Below, in pieces: positions 18,776 through 28,283 of a stretch of 64,000 nt of DNA (positions are counted from its first letter, which is position 1; each line of letters begins with the position of its first letter). Below the pieces are notes generated by a model. The model searched no databases. It was not told the origin of the DNA and saw only the letters and a program-made list of their open reading frames with translations. Both the position numbers and the translations under genes were made by a program. Origin of the DNA: CAVQAH01 sp963784195 (GTDB taxonomy: Bacteria; Acidobacteriota; Vicinamibacteria; Vicinamibacterales; 2-12-FULL-66-21); NCBI GenBank assembly GCA_963784195.1, contig CAWARA010000031.1:255808-319807 (forward strand). Reading direction: 5' to 3'.

Positions 18776-19572
18776 ACCTCGTCAAGGCGCACGCATTCGG
18801 GAACGATTTCCTGCTCTTGGAGTCCCTCGAGGTCACGGCTGACGTCGATCGTGCGGCCCTCGCGCGGGCGATGTGCAGCAGGCACCGTGGCGTCGGGGCC
18901 GACGGTCTGATCATCTTCGAACAGAACATTCAGGGCGCGTCCATGCGCCTGTTGAACGCGGATGGCAGCCCGTCCGAGATCTCCGGCAACGGCGTCAGGT
19001 GCCTGGCGACATGGATCGCGGCCTTGCGCGGTGTCTCGCCCGGACACGCGGTCACAATCTCCACCGATGCAGGACCCAAAGTCCTCGAATTGCTTTCGAA
19101 ACACGGCGGCGTCTACGTGTTCCGTGCCGCGATGGGGCAGCCCGAGCATGTGAAGCAAACGATCCTCGACGTGAACGGCGTCGCCGAAGAGGTGGTGACG
19201 ATGCGCGTCGGCAATCCTCAGTGCGTTTCGCTTGGTGAGGTGACGGACAGGCGGCTGCACACGGTGGCATCTACCCTGGCAGTTCATCCGCATTTTCCGG
19301 AGGGGACCAACGTCGAGCTCGCGCATGTCGAATCGCCGGATCGCGTCCGCATCCTGATCTGGGAACGAGGCGTCGGCCCGACCGAAGCGTCAGGCACTGG
19401 TGCGTGCGCAGCCGCTGTGGCTGCCATGAGCTTCGGCGGAGCAGCGCGGGATGTGCAGGTGGTGTCCCCTGGCGGCGTCCAGCGCGTCGAGTGGCGTCAG
19501 GATGGTCTCTATCTGACCGGCTCGGCGGAGCTCGTCGCTGAAATCCGGTGGCTGCGGAACGCTGATGCGTAG
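18772..19572 (+). CDS. dapF: Diaminopimelate epimerase
   Basis: 266 aa. It converts LL- to meso-diaminopimelate for lysine and peptidoglycan synthesis by a two-cysteine racemisation. The first active-site Cys is in SGNGVRC (about residues 70-76) and the second in SGTGACA (about 205-211). KAHAFGNDFLLLE at the start corresponds to the KMHGLGNDF motif of the family, with some drift. ATG 18772 overlaps the corrected methyltransferase stop by 4 nt; the 3' end overlaps the transporter by 8 nt. No other lysine gene is adjacent. Confidence 0.92.
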   Translation: MNLVKAHAFGNDFLLLESLEVTADVDRAALARAMCSRHRGVGADGLIIFEQNIQGASMRLLNADGSPSEISGNGVRCLATWIAALRGVSPGHAVTISTDAGPKVLELLSKHGGVYVFRAAMGQPEHVKQTILDVNGVAEEVVTMRVGNPQCVSLGEVTDRRLHTVASTLAVHPHFPEGTNVELAHVESPDRVRILIWERGVGPTEASGTGACAAAVAAMSFGGAARDVQVVSPGGVQRVEWRQDGLYLTGSAELVAEIRWLRNADA

Positions 19573-21085
19573 CCTGCACGAGGCGGGTGGAGCTGTCGAG
19601 GTCTACTCGCCATCCGAAGAGCTCTTCAACCGGCGACGACGAACGGTCGGACTCGTGCTGGGGCCGCTCGTGCTGATCGTGTTGCTCGTCACGCCGCTCG
19701 CCCTCAGTGCTCCAGCACATCGCCTCGCCGCGATCCTCGCGATGATGGTCGTGTTGTGGGTCACCGAAGCGCTGCCCCTCGCCGTGACCGCGCTCATCGG
19801 TCCGGTTCTGGCGGTGATCTTTCAAGTGGTCCCGGCGCGCACGGCGTTCGCGCCCTTCGCGGACCCGATCATCTTCCTGTTCATCGGAAGCTTCATGCTC
19901 GCCGAAGCGATGTTCGTGCATGGCCTCGATCGGCGGATCGCGTTTGGTGCGCTGTCGTCGCGGATGGTCGGCGGCAGCGCCGGCCGCATTCTCTTCGTCT
20001 ACGGTCTTGTCGCTGCAGGCATCTCGATGTGGATCAGCAACACAGCCACCACGGCGATGATGTTTCCCATCGGACTGTCGATCGTGGCGCACCTGACGGA
20101 GGGGCGCGAGTCCAATCCGCAGAGCCGCGACTTTGCGACCGCCATGATGCTGATGGCCGCCTTCGGCGCATCGATCGGTGGAATCGGCACGCCGATTGGA
20201 ACGCCACCGAACCTGATCGGCGTCGGCATGCTGAGCCGCATCGCTGGCGTTCAGATCGACTTCTTCAAGTGGATGCTGCTTGGCGTCCCGATCGTGATTG
20301 TCCTGTTTCTTTTCCTGGTGTTCTACTTTCAGTGGGCGCTGTTGCGAGGGCTGACGCTGAATGTCGGCCGCGCGGAAAAGATCCAGGAGGAGCTGCGCCG
20401 GCTGGGGCCGTTGTCGATCGGACAGCGCAACACGTTGGTGGCGTTTGGGGCAACCGTGGCGCTGTGGTTGTTCCCCGGCGTACTGGCCCTGACGAGCCTC
20501 GGCGAGACGGCGTTCGGCAAAGGGTTCACCGCCGCGGTGCCTGAATCTGTCGCGGCCATGATTGGCGCGATCCTGCTGTTCCTGCTGCCGGTCAGCTGGC
20601 GAGCGCGCAGGTTCACGCTGTCGTGGGAGCAGGCGGTCAAGATCGACTGGGGCATCATCCTGCTGTTCGGCGGCGGCCTGAGCATGGGCGAGCTGGCGTT
20701 CTCGACGGGCCTCGCAGAATCCATCGGCCGCGGGATTACCTCGTGGCTGCCTGGCGAGTCACCGTTCTCGCTCACCGTCATCTTCACCGCCATCGCCATC
20801 GTGATGTCGGAGACCGCCTCGAACACGGCATCCGCCAACATGATCGTTCCCGTTGCCATCGCGGTATCACAGGCTGCTGGCGTGAATCCAATTGCGCCCG
20901 CACTGGGTGCGACGCTCGGCGCGTCGATGGGATTCATGATGCCGATCTCCACGCCGCCGAACGCCATCGTCTACAGCTCGGGACACGTCCCGATCACCCA
21001 GATGATGCGTCACGGCATCGTCCTCGACATTGTCGGCTTCATCGTCATCGTGTTCTTCGTCACTGCCCTGGCGTGGGTTTTCTGA
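19565..21085 (+). CDS. SLC13/DASS-family sodium-coupled anion transporter
   Basis: 506-aa inner-membrane carrier with about eleven to twelve helices. The two family signature loops are present: WISNTATTAMMFPIG (about 158-172) and SETASNTASANMIVPVA (about 416-432), each with the Ser-Asn-Thr-type motif that binds Na+ and substrate. GIGTPIGTPPNLIGVG and MPISTPPNAIVYSSG follow the two hairpins. Members carry di/tricarboxylates, sulfate or phosphate, and the substrate cannot be chosen from sequence alone. The gene overlaps dapF by 8 nt. The stop is followed after 13 nt by the GGTCAGAC hairpin. Confidence 0.9.
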   Translation: MRSLHEAGGAVEVYSPSEELFNRRRRTVGLVLGPLVLIVLLVTPLALSAPAHRLAAILAMMVVLWVTEALPLAVTALIGPVLAVIFQVVPARTAFAPFADPIIFLFIGSFMLAEAMFVHGLDRRIAFGALSSRMVGGSAGRILFVYGLVAAGISMWISNTATTAMMFPIGLSIVAHLTEGRESNPQSRDFATAMMLMAAFGASIGGIGTPIGTPPNLIGVGMLSRIAGVQIDFFKWMLLGVPIVIVLFLFLVFYFQWALLRGLTLNVGRAEKIQEELRRLGPLSIGQRNTLVAFGATVALWLFPGVLALTSLGETAFGKGFTAAVPESVAAMIGAILLFLLPVSWRARRFTLSWEQAVKIDWGIILLFGGGLSMGELAFSTGLAESIGRGITSWLPGESPFSLTVIFTAIAIVMSETASNTASANMIVPVAIAVSQAAGVNPIAPALGATLGASMGFMMPISTPPNAIVYSSGHVPITQMMRHGIVLDIVGFIVIVFFVTALAWVF

Positions 21086-21098
21086 GCAGGGTCAGACC

Positions 21099-21122
21099 GG
21101 GGTCAGACCTCTGTCTGACCCC
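21099..21122. repeat. GGGGTCAGAC palindrome overlapping the pncB stop
   Basis: Perfect 10-bp arms (GGGGTCAGAC and GTCTGACCCC) with a CTCT loop lie between the convergent stops of the transporter (21085) and pncB (21103). The last codons of pncB, including its TGA, are inside the palindrome. A partial extra copy (GGGTCAGACC) lies at 21089-21098. Related element at 46090-46110. It could serve as a bidirectional terminator but lacks a T-run. Confidence 0.75.
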
Positions 21123-22427
21123 TCAGCTGGTCCAGACGAGAGCTGACAAGGACGGGGTAGGACGCTTCAGCCTCCAGGTCACGCAACGGCTCCGGCAACT
21201 CGGCGATCAGGTCGCGTGCTCGCGCGCGGATGGCGGCGAGCGTCTGCCGTTGCACGACGCGAGCCCCACCGCTGACGACTTGCTCCAGCAATGGACGTCC
21301 GTGGCCCGTCTCGTCGTCGAGCGCGATCACGTCGCGCGCGGCTTTGTCCTCTTCGATCACTCGGAATACCTGCTTCCGCCCGGGCCACGTCGCCTTCCCG
21401 GTGCTGCGCTTCATCACGTCGCGGACGCGCTGTGCCCTCCAGCAACTGGACCAGCTTGTAGACACCGCCCAGCGCAGGGGCATCCTCTGACGTGGTCAGC
21501 GCCGTGCCGACACCGAACGCGTCGATGGGTGCACCGGCGGCGATCAGGTCGCGGATCCGGTTCTCGTCGAGGTCGCCGCTGACGAGAATGCGCGTCGACG
21601 TCAAGCCGGCCGCGTCGAAGATCGCTCGGACTTGCCGGCTCAACTCGAGGAAATCGCCGCTGTCGAGCCGCACCGCTGGGGGCCGGAGTCCTGCCGCCAC
21701 AACGAGGTTCGCCGCGGCGACCGTATCGTAGGTATCGAGCAGCAGCACGCTGTGTTCGCCAAAGTTGTCGACGTAATGCTGAAAGGCCTCCAACTCCGAT
21801 CCGGCGGCGAGCACCCATGAGTGCGCCATCGTTCCCGAGAGCGGAATGCCGAACTCGCGCCCCGCTTCAACGAACGACGTGCTGTCACATCCTCCGATAT
21901 GCGCGGCCCTTGCGGCATACAGCGCGGCTTCGACGCCGTGTGCCCGTCGCGCACCGAACTCCATGACAGGACGACCGCCCGAGGCGCCGACGATCCTCGC
22001 CGCCTTGGACGCGATCGATGATCTGGAAATTGACGATAGCGAGGAGCGCGGTCTCGAGAAGCTGGGCCTCGGCGAGCGGCGCCGTGACGCGAATGACGGG
22101 CTCGTACGGAAAGAACGGCGTGCCTTCTGCGACGGCCCACACGTCGCCCGTGAACCGGAACTGCCGCAGATATCCGAAAAAGGCGGGCGACGCGCGACGC
22201 AGGGCCGGAATCGCCTGAATCCAGCGGACGTCCTCTTCAGTGAATCTCAGCGACTCGATGAAATCGAGTGCGGTGTCGAGACCTGCGGCAATGACGAATG
22301 ATCGATGCGGTGGCAGCCGCCTGATGAACAGCTCGAATGTCGCCCGCTGATTCTCGACGCCGCCGGCGAGGTAGCCGGCGATCATCGTGAGCTGGTAGAG
22401 GTCGGTGTGGAGCGCGGTCGCCCTCAT
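21103..22427 (-). CDS. pncB: Nicotinate phosphoribosyltransferase; two frameshifts
   Basis: Enzyme of NAD salvage that joins nicotinate and PRPP. ATG 22427 gives ATALHTDLYQLTMIAGYL, the family start motif. Later come GTPFFPYEPVIRV, GGCDSTSF, SGTMAHSWV, VRLDSGDFLELS, VSGDLDE and FGVGTALTTSEDAPALGGVYKLV, covering the phosphoribosyl-binding and nicotinate pocket. Breaks near 22010 and 21440 put the gene into three pieces; joined, it has about 440 aa as expected. The C-terminal residues RGQTEV and the stop are encoded by the palindrome at 21099-21122. Confidence 0.9.
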
Positions 22428-22520
22428 GCAGGATCCTGCGTCGCACCGGGCCATACTGCGAAGATTGCAACGACCGCGGAAGGCTGCCCGTGCACAGTCT
22501 GCAACGTCTTCAGGCCGGAC

Positions 22521-23093
22521 TCAGCGTCGCCTGCGCCCGCCTCGAGCTTTGATCGCCTCGCTCAGCGTCGTGATTTGAGCCTGAATCTGCGTCTGAACGC
22601 CTTTCAGGTCTGACACGACTTCCAGATACAACTCTTTGGCGAGCTTCGCGCGCGCTTCTTGCAGAGCGGCATCGACGCGTTGCGCCGCTTGTCGCGCGGG
22701 CGTGATCTGTGCCGGCGGCACGCGCGCATCTTCAGCGGATTTCATCGAGGAACGAAGCTGTTGCAGCCCGGTCGCGGTGGTGGAAACGGCAGACTCCGCT
22801 TCGCTGCGCGCACGGGCCTTGCCGTCAGCGGCCTGACGTGCCGCGTCCTGCGCCTGCTCGCTGGCATCGAGCGCCCGCGAGAGCGCCAGCCGGTAATCGC
22901 GTTGCTGGACGGCGTCGTGCGCCTGCTGGAGGGCCGTGGTGGCGGCGGTGAACGTCTCGGACGCATACCGCTCGGCGCCGGCGGCGCGCGCGGCGTCGAT
23001 GGCGCCCTGTGCCCGATCGATTTCCTTCTGTGGAGGTTCAGAACATGCGGCGCACACGACGAGTGCGCACAGGAGCAGCCACAGGCGACGCAT
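22521..23093 (-). CDS. Small helical lipoprotein (DUF4398-like)
   Basis: 190 aa. A short signal peptide (MRRLWLLLCALVVCAAC) with a somewhat unusual lipobox is followed by an almost entirely alpha-helical, Ala/Gln/Glu-rich body (ERYASETFTAATTALQQAHDAVQQRDY). This is the pattern of DUF4398-type periplasmic lipoproteins. The helix breaks near PPAQITPARQ suggest a two-part coiled coil. ATG 23093 was chosen because it begins the signal peptide. Divergent from radC, whose ATG is only 31 nt away, so the two promoters must overlap. The role is unknown; lipoproteins of this type are often envelope-associated. Confidence 0.75.
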   Translation of the reverse strand: MRRLWLLLCALVVCAACSEPPQKEIDRAQGAIDAARAAGAERYASETFTAATTALQQAHDAVQQRDYRLALSRALDASEQAQDAARQAADGKARARSEAESAVSTTATGLQQLRSSMKSAEDARVPPAQITPARQAAQRVDAALQEARAKLAKELYLEVVSDLKGVQTQIQAQITTLSEAIKARGGRRRR

Positions 23094-23124
23094 CAGTCCG
23101 AAAGTATAGCAGGGATGGTGTACG

Positions 23125-23793
23125 ATGAAGACGGTTGCGGCGCACGATCGGCCGCGCGAGAAGCTGCAACGCCTCGGCTCGTCGGCGCTCGGCGACAACG
23201 AGTTGATGGCGATCGTGCTCGGGCACGGCCGCTCGAATGCCAGCGCGCTCGATTTGGCGAATACGCTCCTTGCCGGCATCGGCGGCGCCGATGGTCTCGC
23301 ACGAGCGCGCCTCGACGACCTGACGAAGATCGACGGCATCGGTCCCGCTCGCGCGGCCCAGATCCTCGCCGCCGTCGAGTTGGGACGCCGAACGCTGACA
23401 CGAGGCGGACGGCAGCGGGTCCAGGTCACGTCACCGCAGACCGTGGCCGACCTGTTGCTGCCGCAGTACGGCAACCGGCCGGTCGAACAGTTTGGCGTCG
23501 TGCTGCTCGATACCAAACACCGCGTGCTGCGGACGACGATCGTCTCGATCGGCACGCTGGACGCCAGCATCGTGCATCCCCGCGAGATCTTCCGCGAGGC
23601 GACGGCGGCCGGGGCGGCAGCCATCGTGCTGTTCCACAATCACCCGTCAGGGGATCCGGAACCGAGCGCCGACGATGTCCAGCTGACCAAGCGGATGATG
23701 GCGGCGGGCGTGCTGATGGGAATCGACGTGATCGATCACGTCATCCTCGCGGACGTCAGGTATTGCAGCCTGCGTGAGAAAGGGTTCATCTGA
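23125..23793 (+). CDS. radC: RadC family JAB-domain protein (UPF0758)
   Basis: 222 aa, the usual length. The N-terminal part (RPREKLQRLGSSALGDNELMAIVLG) and a helix-hairpin-helix-like stretch (IDGIGPARAAQILAAVELG) precede a JAB1/MPN-like domain with the metal motif HNHPSGDPEPSADD (about 171-184) and upstream IVHPREIFREA. The cellular role of RadC remains unsettled; the original link to repair was withdrawn. larC begins immediately after the stop, so the two are probably cotranscribed. Confidence 0.93.
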   Translation: MKTVAAHDRPREKLQRLGSSALGDNELMAIVLGHGRSNASALDLANTLLAGIGGADGLARARLDDLTKIDGIGPARAAQILAAVELGRRTLTRGGRQRVQVTSPQTVADLLLPQYGNRPVEQFGVVLLDTKHRVLRTTIVSIGTLDASIVHPREIFREATAAGAAAIVLFHNHPSGDPEPSADDVQLTKRMMAAGVLMGIDVIDHVILADVRYCSLREKGFI

Positions 23794-25107
23794 GTGGCAA
23801 GAACGGCGTACTTCGATTGCTTCTCCGGAGCGTCGGGCGACATGGTGCTCGGCGCGCTGCTCGATCTCGGTCTGCCACTCGACGGCCTGCGTGCCGCGCT
23901 CGGCAGCCTGGCCGTCGAGTATGGAGAAGTCCGCGTCGATCGCGTGTTGCGTGCGGGCGTCTCGGCGTCGAAGTTCCGCTTGATTGAGCACGGAGAGGCG
24001 CCGGAGCCTGTGACCGTGCAACACGATCACCACCAACACCACGATCACGCGCACCACGATCACCATCATCACGACCAGCACCGTCAGGTTCGCGAGCATC
24101 ACCACGACCATGCGCACGGTGGCGGCGCAGGGCACCACCATCACCGCAGCCTGAAAGAGATTGCCGCCTGCATCGAGCGGTCCTCGCTGTCACGAGCGGG
24201 CAAGGACCGCGCGATACATCTGTTCGAACGGCTCGGCGAGGCTGAGGCGGCCATTCACCACTCGACGCTCGACAAGGTTCATCTGCACGAGGTCGGCGCC
24301 CTCGACTCGATCATCGACATCGTCGGCTCCGTGCACGGGATGGAGTGGTTGCAGGCGACTGCCATCGTCGCGTCGCCGTTGAATGTAGGCAGCGGCACGG
24401 TGACCTGCGAGCATGGCGAGTTTCCCGTTCCAGCGCCGGCCACCGCCAGGCTCCTCGCGGGTGTTCCCGTGTATGCCGGACCTGTGCGCGGCGAAATGGT
24501 GACGCCAACGGGCGCCCTTCTGATCTCGTCGTACGCCGGAAGTTATGGCCCCATGCCGCCCATGCGCCTCGAAGCGATTGGGTATGGCGCGGGCGATCGG
24601 GACGTGAAGAACCATCCGAACGTGCTGAGAATCTTCATCGGAGAGAGCACGCGGGACCACTCGGAGGAGATCGTCGTGCTCGAGTGCGAGATCGACGACA
24701 TGAACCCCCAGCTGTTCGGGCCGTTGATGGATCGCCTCTACGAGGCGGGCGCGCTGGACGTGTACTACGCCGCGGTACAGATGAAGAAGAACCGGCCTGG
24801 CACGCTCGTCACCGTTCTCGCTTCACCCGCCGGCCGTGAGAAGCTGGCCGGCATCCTGTTCGCGGAGACGACCACGATCGGCGTGCGTTACCAGACCGTC
24901 ACGCGGGAGTGCCTGGACCGCGCGATGGAGACGGTGCAGACTCCACTGGGCCCGATTCGTTTCAAGATCGCGCGCCGCGACGGCCGCGTTGTCAACGCGT
25001 CGCCGGAGTTCGACGACTGCGCGCGGGCGGCGGCCGAGCATCGCGTCGCGATCAAGGATGTGCAGGCCGTTGCGATGAAGGCCTGGTTGGATGGGAAGTC
25101 CAGCTGA
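23794..25107 (+). CDS. larC: Nickel-pincer cofactor biosynthesis protein LarC
   Basis: 437-aa protein of the LarC/UPF0272 family, a CTP-dependent cyclometallase that inserts nickel into the pincer cofactor of lactate racemase-type enzymes. AYFDCFSGASGDMVLGALLDLG is the family start. Residues 77-117 form a loop with about 25 histidines, likely metal-binding. FPVPAPATARLL, ECEIDDMNPQLFG and MKKNRPGTLVTVL are later signatures. In Lactiplantibacillus the gene needs a programmed frameshift (LarC1/LarC2); here it is one uninterrupted frame. It starts at GTG 23794 directly after radC. LarA, LarB and LarE are not in the window. Confidence 0.92.
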   Translation: MARTAYFDCFSGASGDMVLGALLDLGLPLDGLRAALGSLAVEYGEVRVDRVLRAGVSASKFRLIEHGEAPEPVTVQHDHHQHHDHAHHDHHHHDQHRQVREHHHDHAHGGGAGHHHHRSLKEIAACIERSSLSRAGKDRAIHLFERLGEAEAAIHHSTLDKVHLHEVGALDSIIDIVGSVHGMEWLQATAIVASPLNVGSGTVTCEHGEFPVPAPATARLLAGVPVYAGPVRGEMVTPTGALLISSYAGSYGPMPPMRLEAIGYGAGDRDVKNHPNVLRIFIGESTRDHSEEIVVLECEIDDMNPQLFGPLMDRLYEAGALDVYYAAVQMKKNRPGTLVTVLASPAGREKLAGILFAETTTIGVRYQTVTRECLDRAMETVQTPLGPIRFKIARRDGRVVNASPEFDDCARAAAEHRVAIKDVQAVAMKAWLDGKSS

Positions 25108-25111
25108 CTTG

Positions 25112-25201
25112 TCACGTAGCCTTGGCGTGTCGGAAGCCTGTCCGCCGTAGCCTTGGCCGAAGGGTAGGACCTGTCCCGCCGTAGCCTTGGCGAAGGCGGA
25201 C
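25112..25201. repeat. Clustered CGTAGCCTTGGC repeats
   Basis: Three copies of a unit containing CGTAGCCTTGGC (near 25115, 25145 and 25179), partly joined to CGAAGG and complementary CCGCC/GGCGG bases, fill the larC-metG gap. They are not coding and could form short hairpins. The motif resembles the core of the 95-bp repeats at 26711 and 27292 only loosely. Confidence 0.65.
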
Positions 25202-25208
25202 ACACGAT

Positions 25209-27253
25209 ATGCCACGATTCTATTTGACCACCGCGATCGACTACGTCAACAGTCGTCCGCACCTGGGGACGGCGTACGAGAAGGTCGCCGCCGACGTCAT
25301 CGCTCGCTACAAGCGGCTTGCGGGGTTCGACACCCATTTCGTGATGGGGAACGACGAGCATTCGCAGAACGTGTTCCGCAAGGCACGCGAGCTCGGCGAA
25401 GAGCCCCTGGCCTACTGCGATCGTATGGCGCAGGAGTTCACGGACGTCTGGCGCCGGTTGGACGTGTCGTTCGACGACTTCATCCGGACGACAGAGCCGC
25501 GGCACCGGGCGGGCGTGCAGGAGCTCGTCCGCCGGATGACGGCTGCCGGCGACATCTACGAAGGGCACTACGAAGGGTGGTACTGCGTCTCGTGCGAGGC
25601 CTTCAAACCGGAGAAGGATCTCGTCGACAGCCTCTGTGCGATTCATCGCACCAAGCCTGACTGGATTCGCGAGAAGAATCACTTCTTCAAGCTCTCGCGC
25701 TACCGCGATCCGCTGCTGGCGCATTTCGCAAGTCACCCGGAGTTTCTCGTTCCGGAAATCCGGCGGAACGAGATCCTCAGGCTGCTCGAGGCGGGGCTGG
25801 ACGACATCTCGGTCAGCCGCGCCGGACAGTCCTGGGGCATCCCGATGCCACAAGACCCGGCCAGTGTGATCTACGTGTGGGTCGACGCGCTCATCAACTA
25901 CATCAGCGCGGTGGGCTTCGGCACCGATCCGGCGATGGTCGAGAAATGGTGGCCGGCCGACCTGCACGTCATCGGCAAGGACATCACTCGGTTCCACGCG
26001 GTGATCTGGCCGGCGATGCTGATGAGCGCGGGTGTGCCCGTGCCGAAACAGGTTTTCGGGCACGGCTGGCTCCACCTCAAGGGCGAGAGGATGAGCAAGT
26101 CCTCGGGAACGGCAGTGGAGCCGCTCGACGCGGCTGTCGCGGTTCGGCGCGGATCCGCTGCGGCTCTACCTGGTCAAGGAGATCACCTTCGGCAGTGACG
26201 GGGATTTCACCTGGGAACGATTCGAGGAACGCTACAACGTCGACCTGGCGAACAATCTCGGCAACCTGGTGAGCCGCATTGTCGCGATGGCCGAGAAGTA
26301 TCGCGACGGCCGCCTGGTATCCGCAAGTGCTCCCGGTCGGTTGCCAGGTGAGGCGGCGCAGGCCCTCGACGTGTACCGCCGAGCGATGGATGCGTTTGCG
26401 CTCGAAGAGGGCGTTGCGGCCGTCTTCGGGCTGATCGATGCCGCCAACGAGTTCATCGCGAGCACCGAGCCCTGGGCCCTCGCCAGAGATCCCGCCAATC
26501 GAGATCGTCTGACGCAGGTGCTCTTCGACGTCGCTGAGGCCGTCCGGGTCGCTGCGATCCTGCTGCTACCCGTGATGCCGGCGTCCGCGCGCGAGATCCT
26601 CCGGCGTGTCGGTGAGACGCGCCGCGCAGAGGACCTTCGGCTCGACGATGCACGGTGGAGAAGCGACGGCGAGCGCGTGCTGATCAAAGGTGAGCAGCTG
26701 TGGCCGCGCACCCCGCCTTCGCGCGCTGAGGAAGGCACGCGCTTCGGCGCGGCCTCGCCAAAGCCTGTCGCCGGGCAATTCTTGCGACAGGCGGAGGCGG
26801 GCGAGTCCAGACCTGAGTCAAAGAGGAGCGTCATCGTGGAAAAACCCGACAGTGCAACGCCGCCGGCCGCGCCGCCCGCGACGACCCCGCCGCAGACGGC
26901 CGCACCGGCACAGCCGACCGGCAGGCGACCGCATCAGCATCGACGATTTCATGAAAGTCGATCTGCGAGTGGCGAAGGTGCTCGCCGCGGAGAAGGTACC
27001 GAACTCACGGAAGCTCGTGAAGCTCAACATCGACGTCGGGACCGAGCAGCGCACGCTGGTCGCCGGGATTGCGGAGTCCTACGAGGCCGAGCAACTCGTC
27101 GGCCGCACCATCGTCATGGTCTTCAATCTCAAGCCCGCCAAGTTGATGGGGATCGAGTCCAACGGCATGGTGCTCGCCGCCAGCCCGGACGGCGGCAAGC
27201 CGACGCTCGTGAGCTTCGACCAGGAGATCGCCCCGGGGACGCGGGTTCGCTAG
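25209..27253 (+). CDS. metG: Methionyl-tRNA synthetase with C-terminal tRNA-binding domain; two frameshifts
   Basis: Class I synthetase charging tRNA-Met. YLTTAIDYVNSRPHLGTAYEK carries the HIGH-type motif (HLGT). CVSC, then C and H at CAIH form the zinc knuckle. RMSKSSG is the KMSKS loop. A break near 26141 separates this from RFGADPLRLYLVKEITFGSD and the anticodon domain (WALARD); a second near 26922 precedes the EMAPII/Trbp111-like domain (DFMKVDLRVAKVLAAEKVPNSRKL). Joined, it has about 681 aa, normal for the MetG1 type. The linker between anticodon and tRNA-binding domains contains a translated copy of a dispersed 95-bp repeat (26711-26805). Confidence 0.93.
26711..26805. repeat. 95-bp dispersed repeat, copy A (inside metG)
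   Basis: Starts CCCCGCCTTCGCGCGCTGA and ends GACAGGCGGAGGCGGGCGAG. By eye about 86 of 95 positions match copy B at 27292-27386. The ends are partly complementary (CCGCCT/AGGCGG), so the unit can fold. It is translated in the metG frame as part of the linker (PSRAEEGTRFGAASPKPVAG). Confidence 0.85.
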
Positions 27254-27291
27254 TTGGCGTCGTGAGCCGAGTCCCGAGCTTGAGCCGAGCC

Positions 27292-27386
27292 CCCCGCCTT
27301 CGCGCGCTGAAGGACGCGAGCGCTTCGGCGCGGCCTCGCCGAAGCCTGTCGCCGGGCAACTCACGCGACAGGCGGAGGCGGGCGAG
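27292..27386. repeat. 95-bp dispersed repeat, copy B (metG-tatD gap)
   Basis: Same length and orientation as copy A, with differences concentrated around the two short spacers. It is flanked by GAGCCGAG/GAGCCCCGAG short repeats and fills the intergenic space before tatD at 27422. Confidence 0.85.
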
Positions 27387-27421
27387 CCCCGAGCCCCGGC
27401 CAATAGCCCCCGAGCGTCCAC

Positions 27422-28220
27422 ATGATAGACAGTCACTGCCACCTGGCTGACGCCGCCTTCGCCGATGACCTCGAAGGTGTCGTCGGCCGGGCGCACCAGG
27501 CGGGTGTCACCGCTGCGCTCTGCGTTCTGAGTGCGGGCGACGAGGCCGAATCTGCCGCTGCCGCGCGGGTCCGGTCGTTGTGGCCGGCGGTACGCTTTTC
27601 GGTCGGAGTCCATCCGCACAACGCGGGAAGGTTTGCAGAACAAACCGTCGCAGCGGTGGATGCCGTTCGCAGTGGCCTCGCAACACAGCGAGGCGAAGGC
27701 GATCGGCGAGATCGGCCTCGACTATCACTACGATTTTTCACCGCGAGACACACAGCGCGAGGTCTTCGCTGCGCAGGTGGCATTGGCCGTCGAAACCGGT
27801 CTGCCCGTCATCATCCATACGCGCGAAGCCACCGACGATACGTTCGACGTTCTGCACAGCGCCGGGCAGGGGATCGTCCGCGGCGTATTCCACTGTTTTA
27901 CCGGCGATACGGCGATGGCGCGACGCGCACTCGACATCGGCTTCTTCATCTCGCTGGCCGGGATCGTGACGTTTCCACGTGCCGAGGAACTGCGCGAGGT
28001 CGCGCGGATGGTGCCGGCCGACCGGTTGCTGATTGAGACCGATTCGCCATATCTGGCACCCACGCCGCACCGGGGAAAACGCAATGAACCGGCGTACGTC
28101 GCCAGGGTCGCGGAAGTCATTGCCGGCGTGCGTGCGATATCGGCGGATGAGGTTAGCGCGCTCGTGACACGGAATTTCACGGCGTTGTTTGGTCCAACTG
28201 TTTCGGTTCAAACGGCTTAG
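27422..28220 (+). CDS. tatD: TatD-family metal-dependent hydrolase; one frameshift
   Basis: About 265 aa TIM-barrel DNase/hydrolase of the amidohydrolase-like TatD family. DSHCHL (residues 3-8) gives the first metal-binding His pair, GVHPHNAG is strand 3, EIGLDYHYD holds the bridging Glu, IHTRE and FHCFTG the later His residues, and IETDSPYLAP the terminal Asp. The frame breaks near 27685, between GVHPHN and AIGEIGLD. In many bacteria tatD lies next to metG, as here. Members act as 3'-5' DNases or in quality control; the substrate is not certain. Confidence 0.92.
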
Positions 28221-28224
28221 CGCG

Positions 28225-28254
28225 TTGACACCCTGCGCAAATCTCCAGTATTGT
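28225..28254 (+). promoter_or_regulatory. Sigma-70-type promoter before the polyprenyl synthase
   Basis: TTGACA (28225-28230), an 18-nt spacer and TATTGT (28249-28254) give a good promoter 4 nt after the tatD stop. The expected transcript start near 28262 rules out the TTG at 28251 as a start codon and supports TTG 28284. Confidence 0.6.
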
Positions 28255-28283
28255 GGGTCAACCGGCAGGCTCGGGCTTACCTC

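Noticed and set aside
18001..19572. Methyltransferase-diaminopimelate epimerase fusion protein
   Set aside because: The fusion exists only because of a one-base break near 18608; the corrected methyltransferase stops at 18775 and dapF has its own ATG at 18772.
22521..23639. A 372-residue minus-strand protein reaching back over radC
   Set aside because: Residues before the ATG at 23093 are antisense to radC; the signal peptide marks the true start.
24000..24150. His-rich stretch in larC as a low-complexity assembly artefact
   Set aside because: The frame stays open through the stretch and His-rich loops are known in LarC and other nickel proteins.
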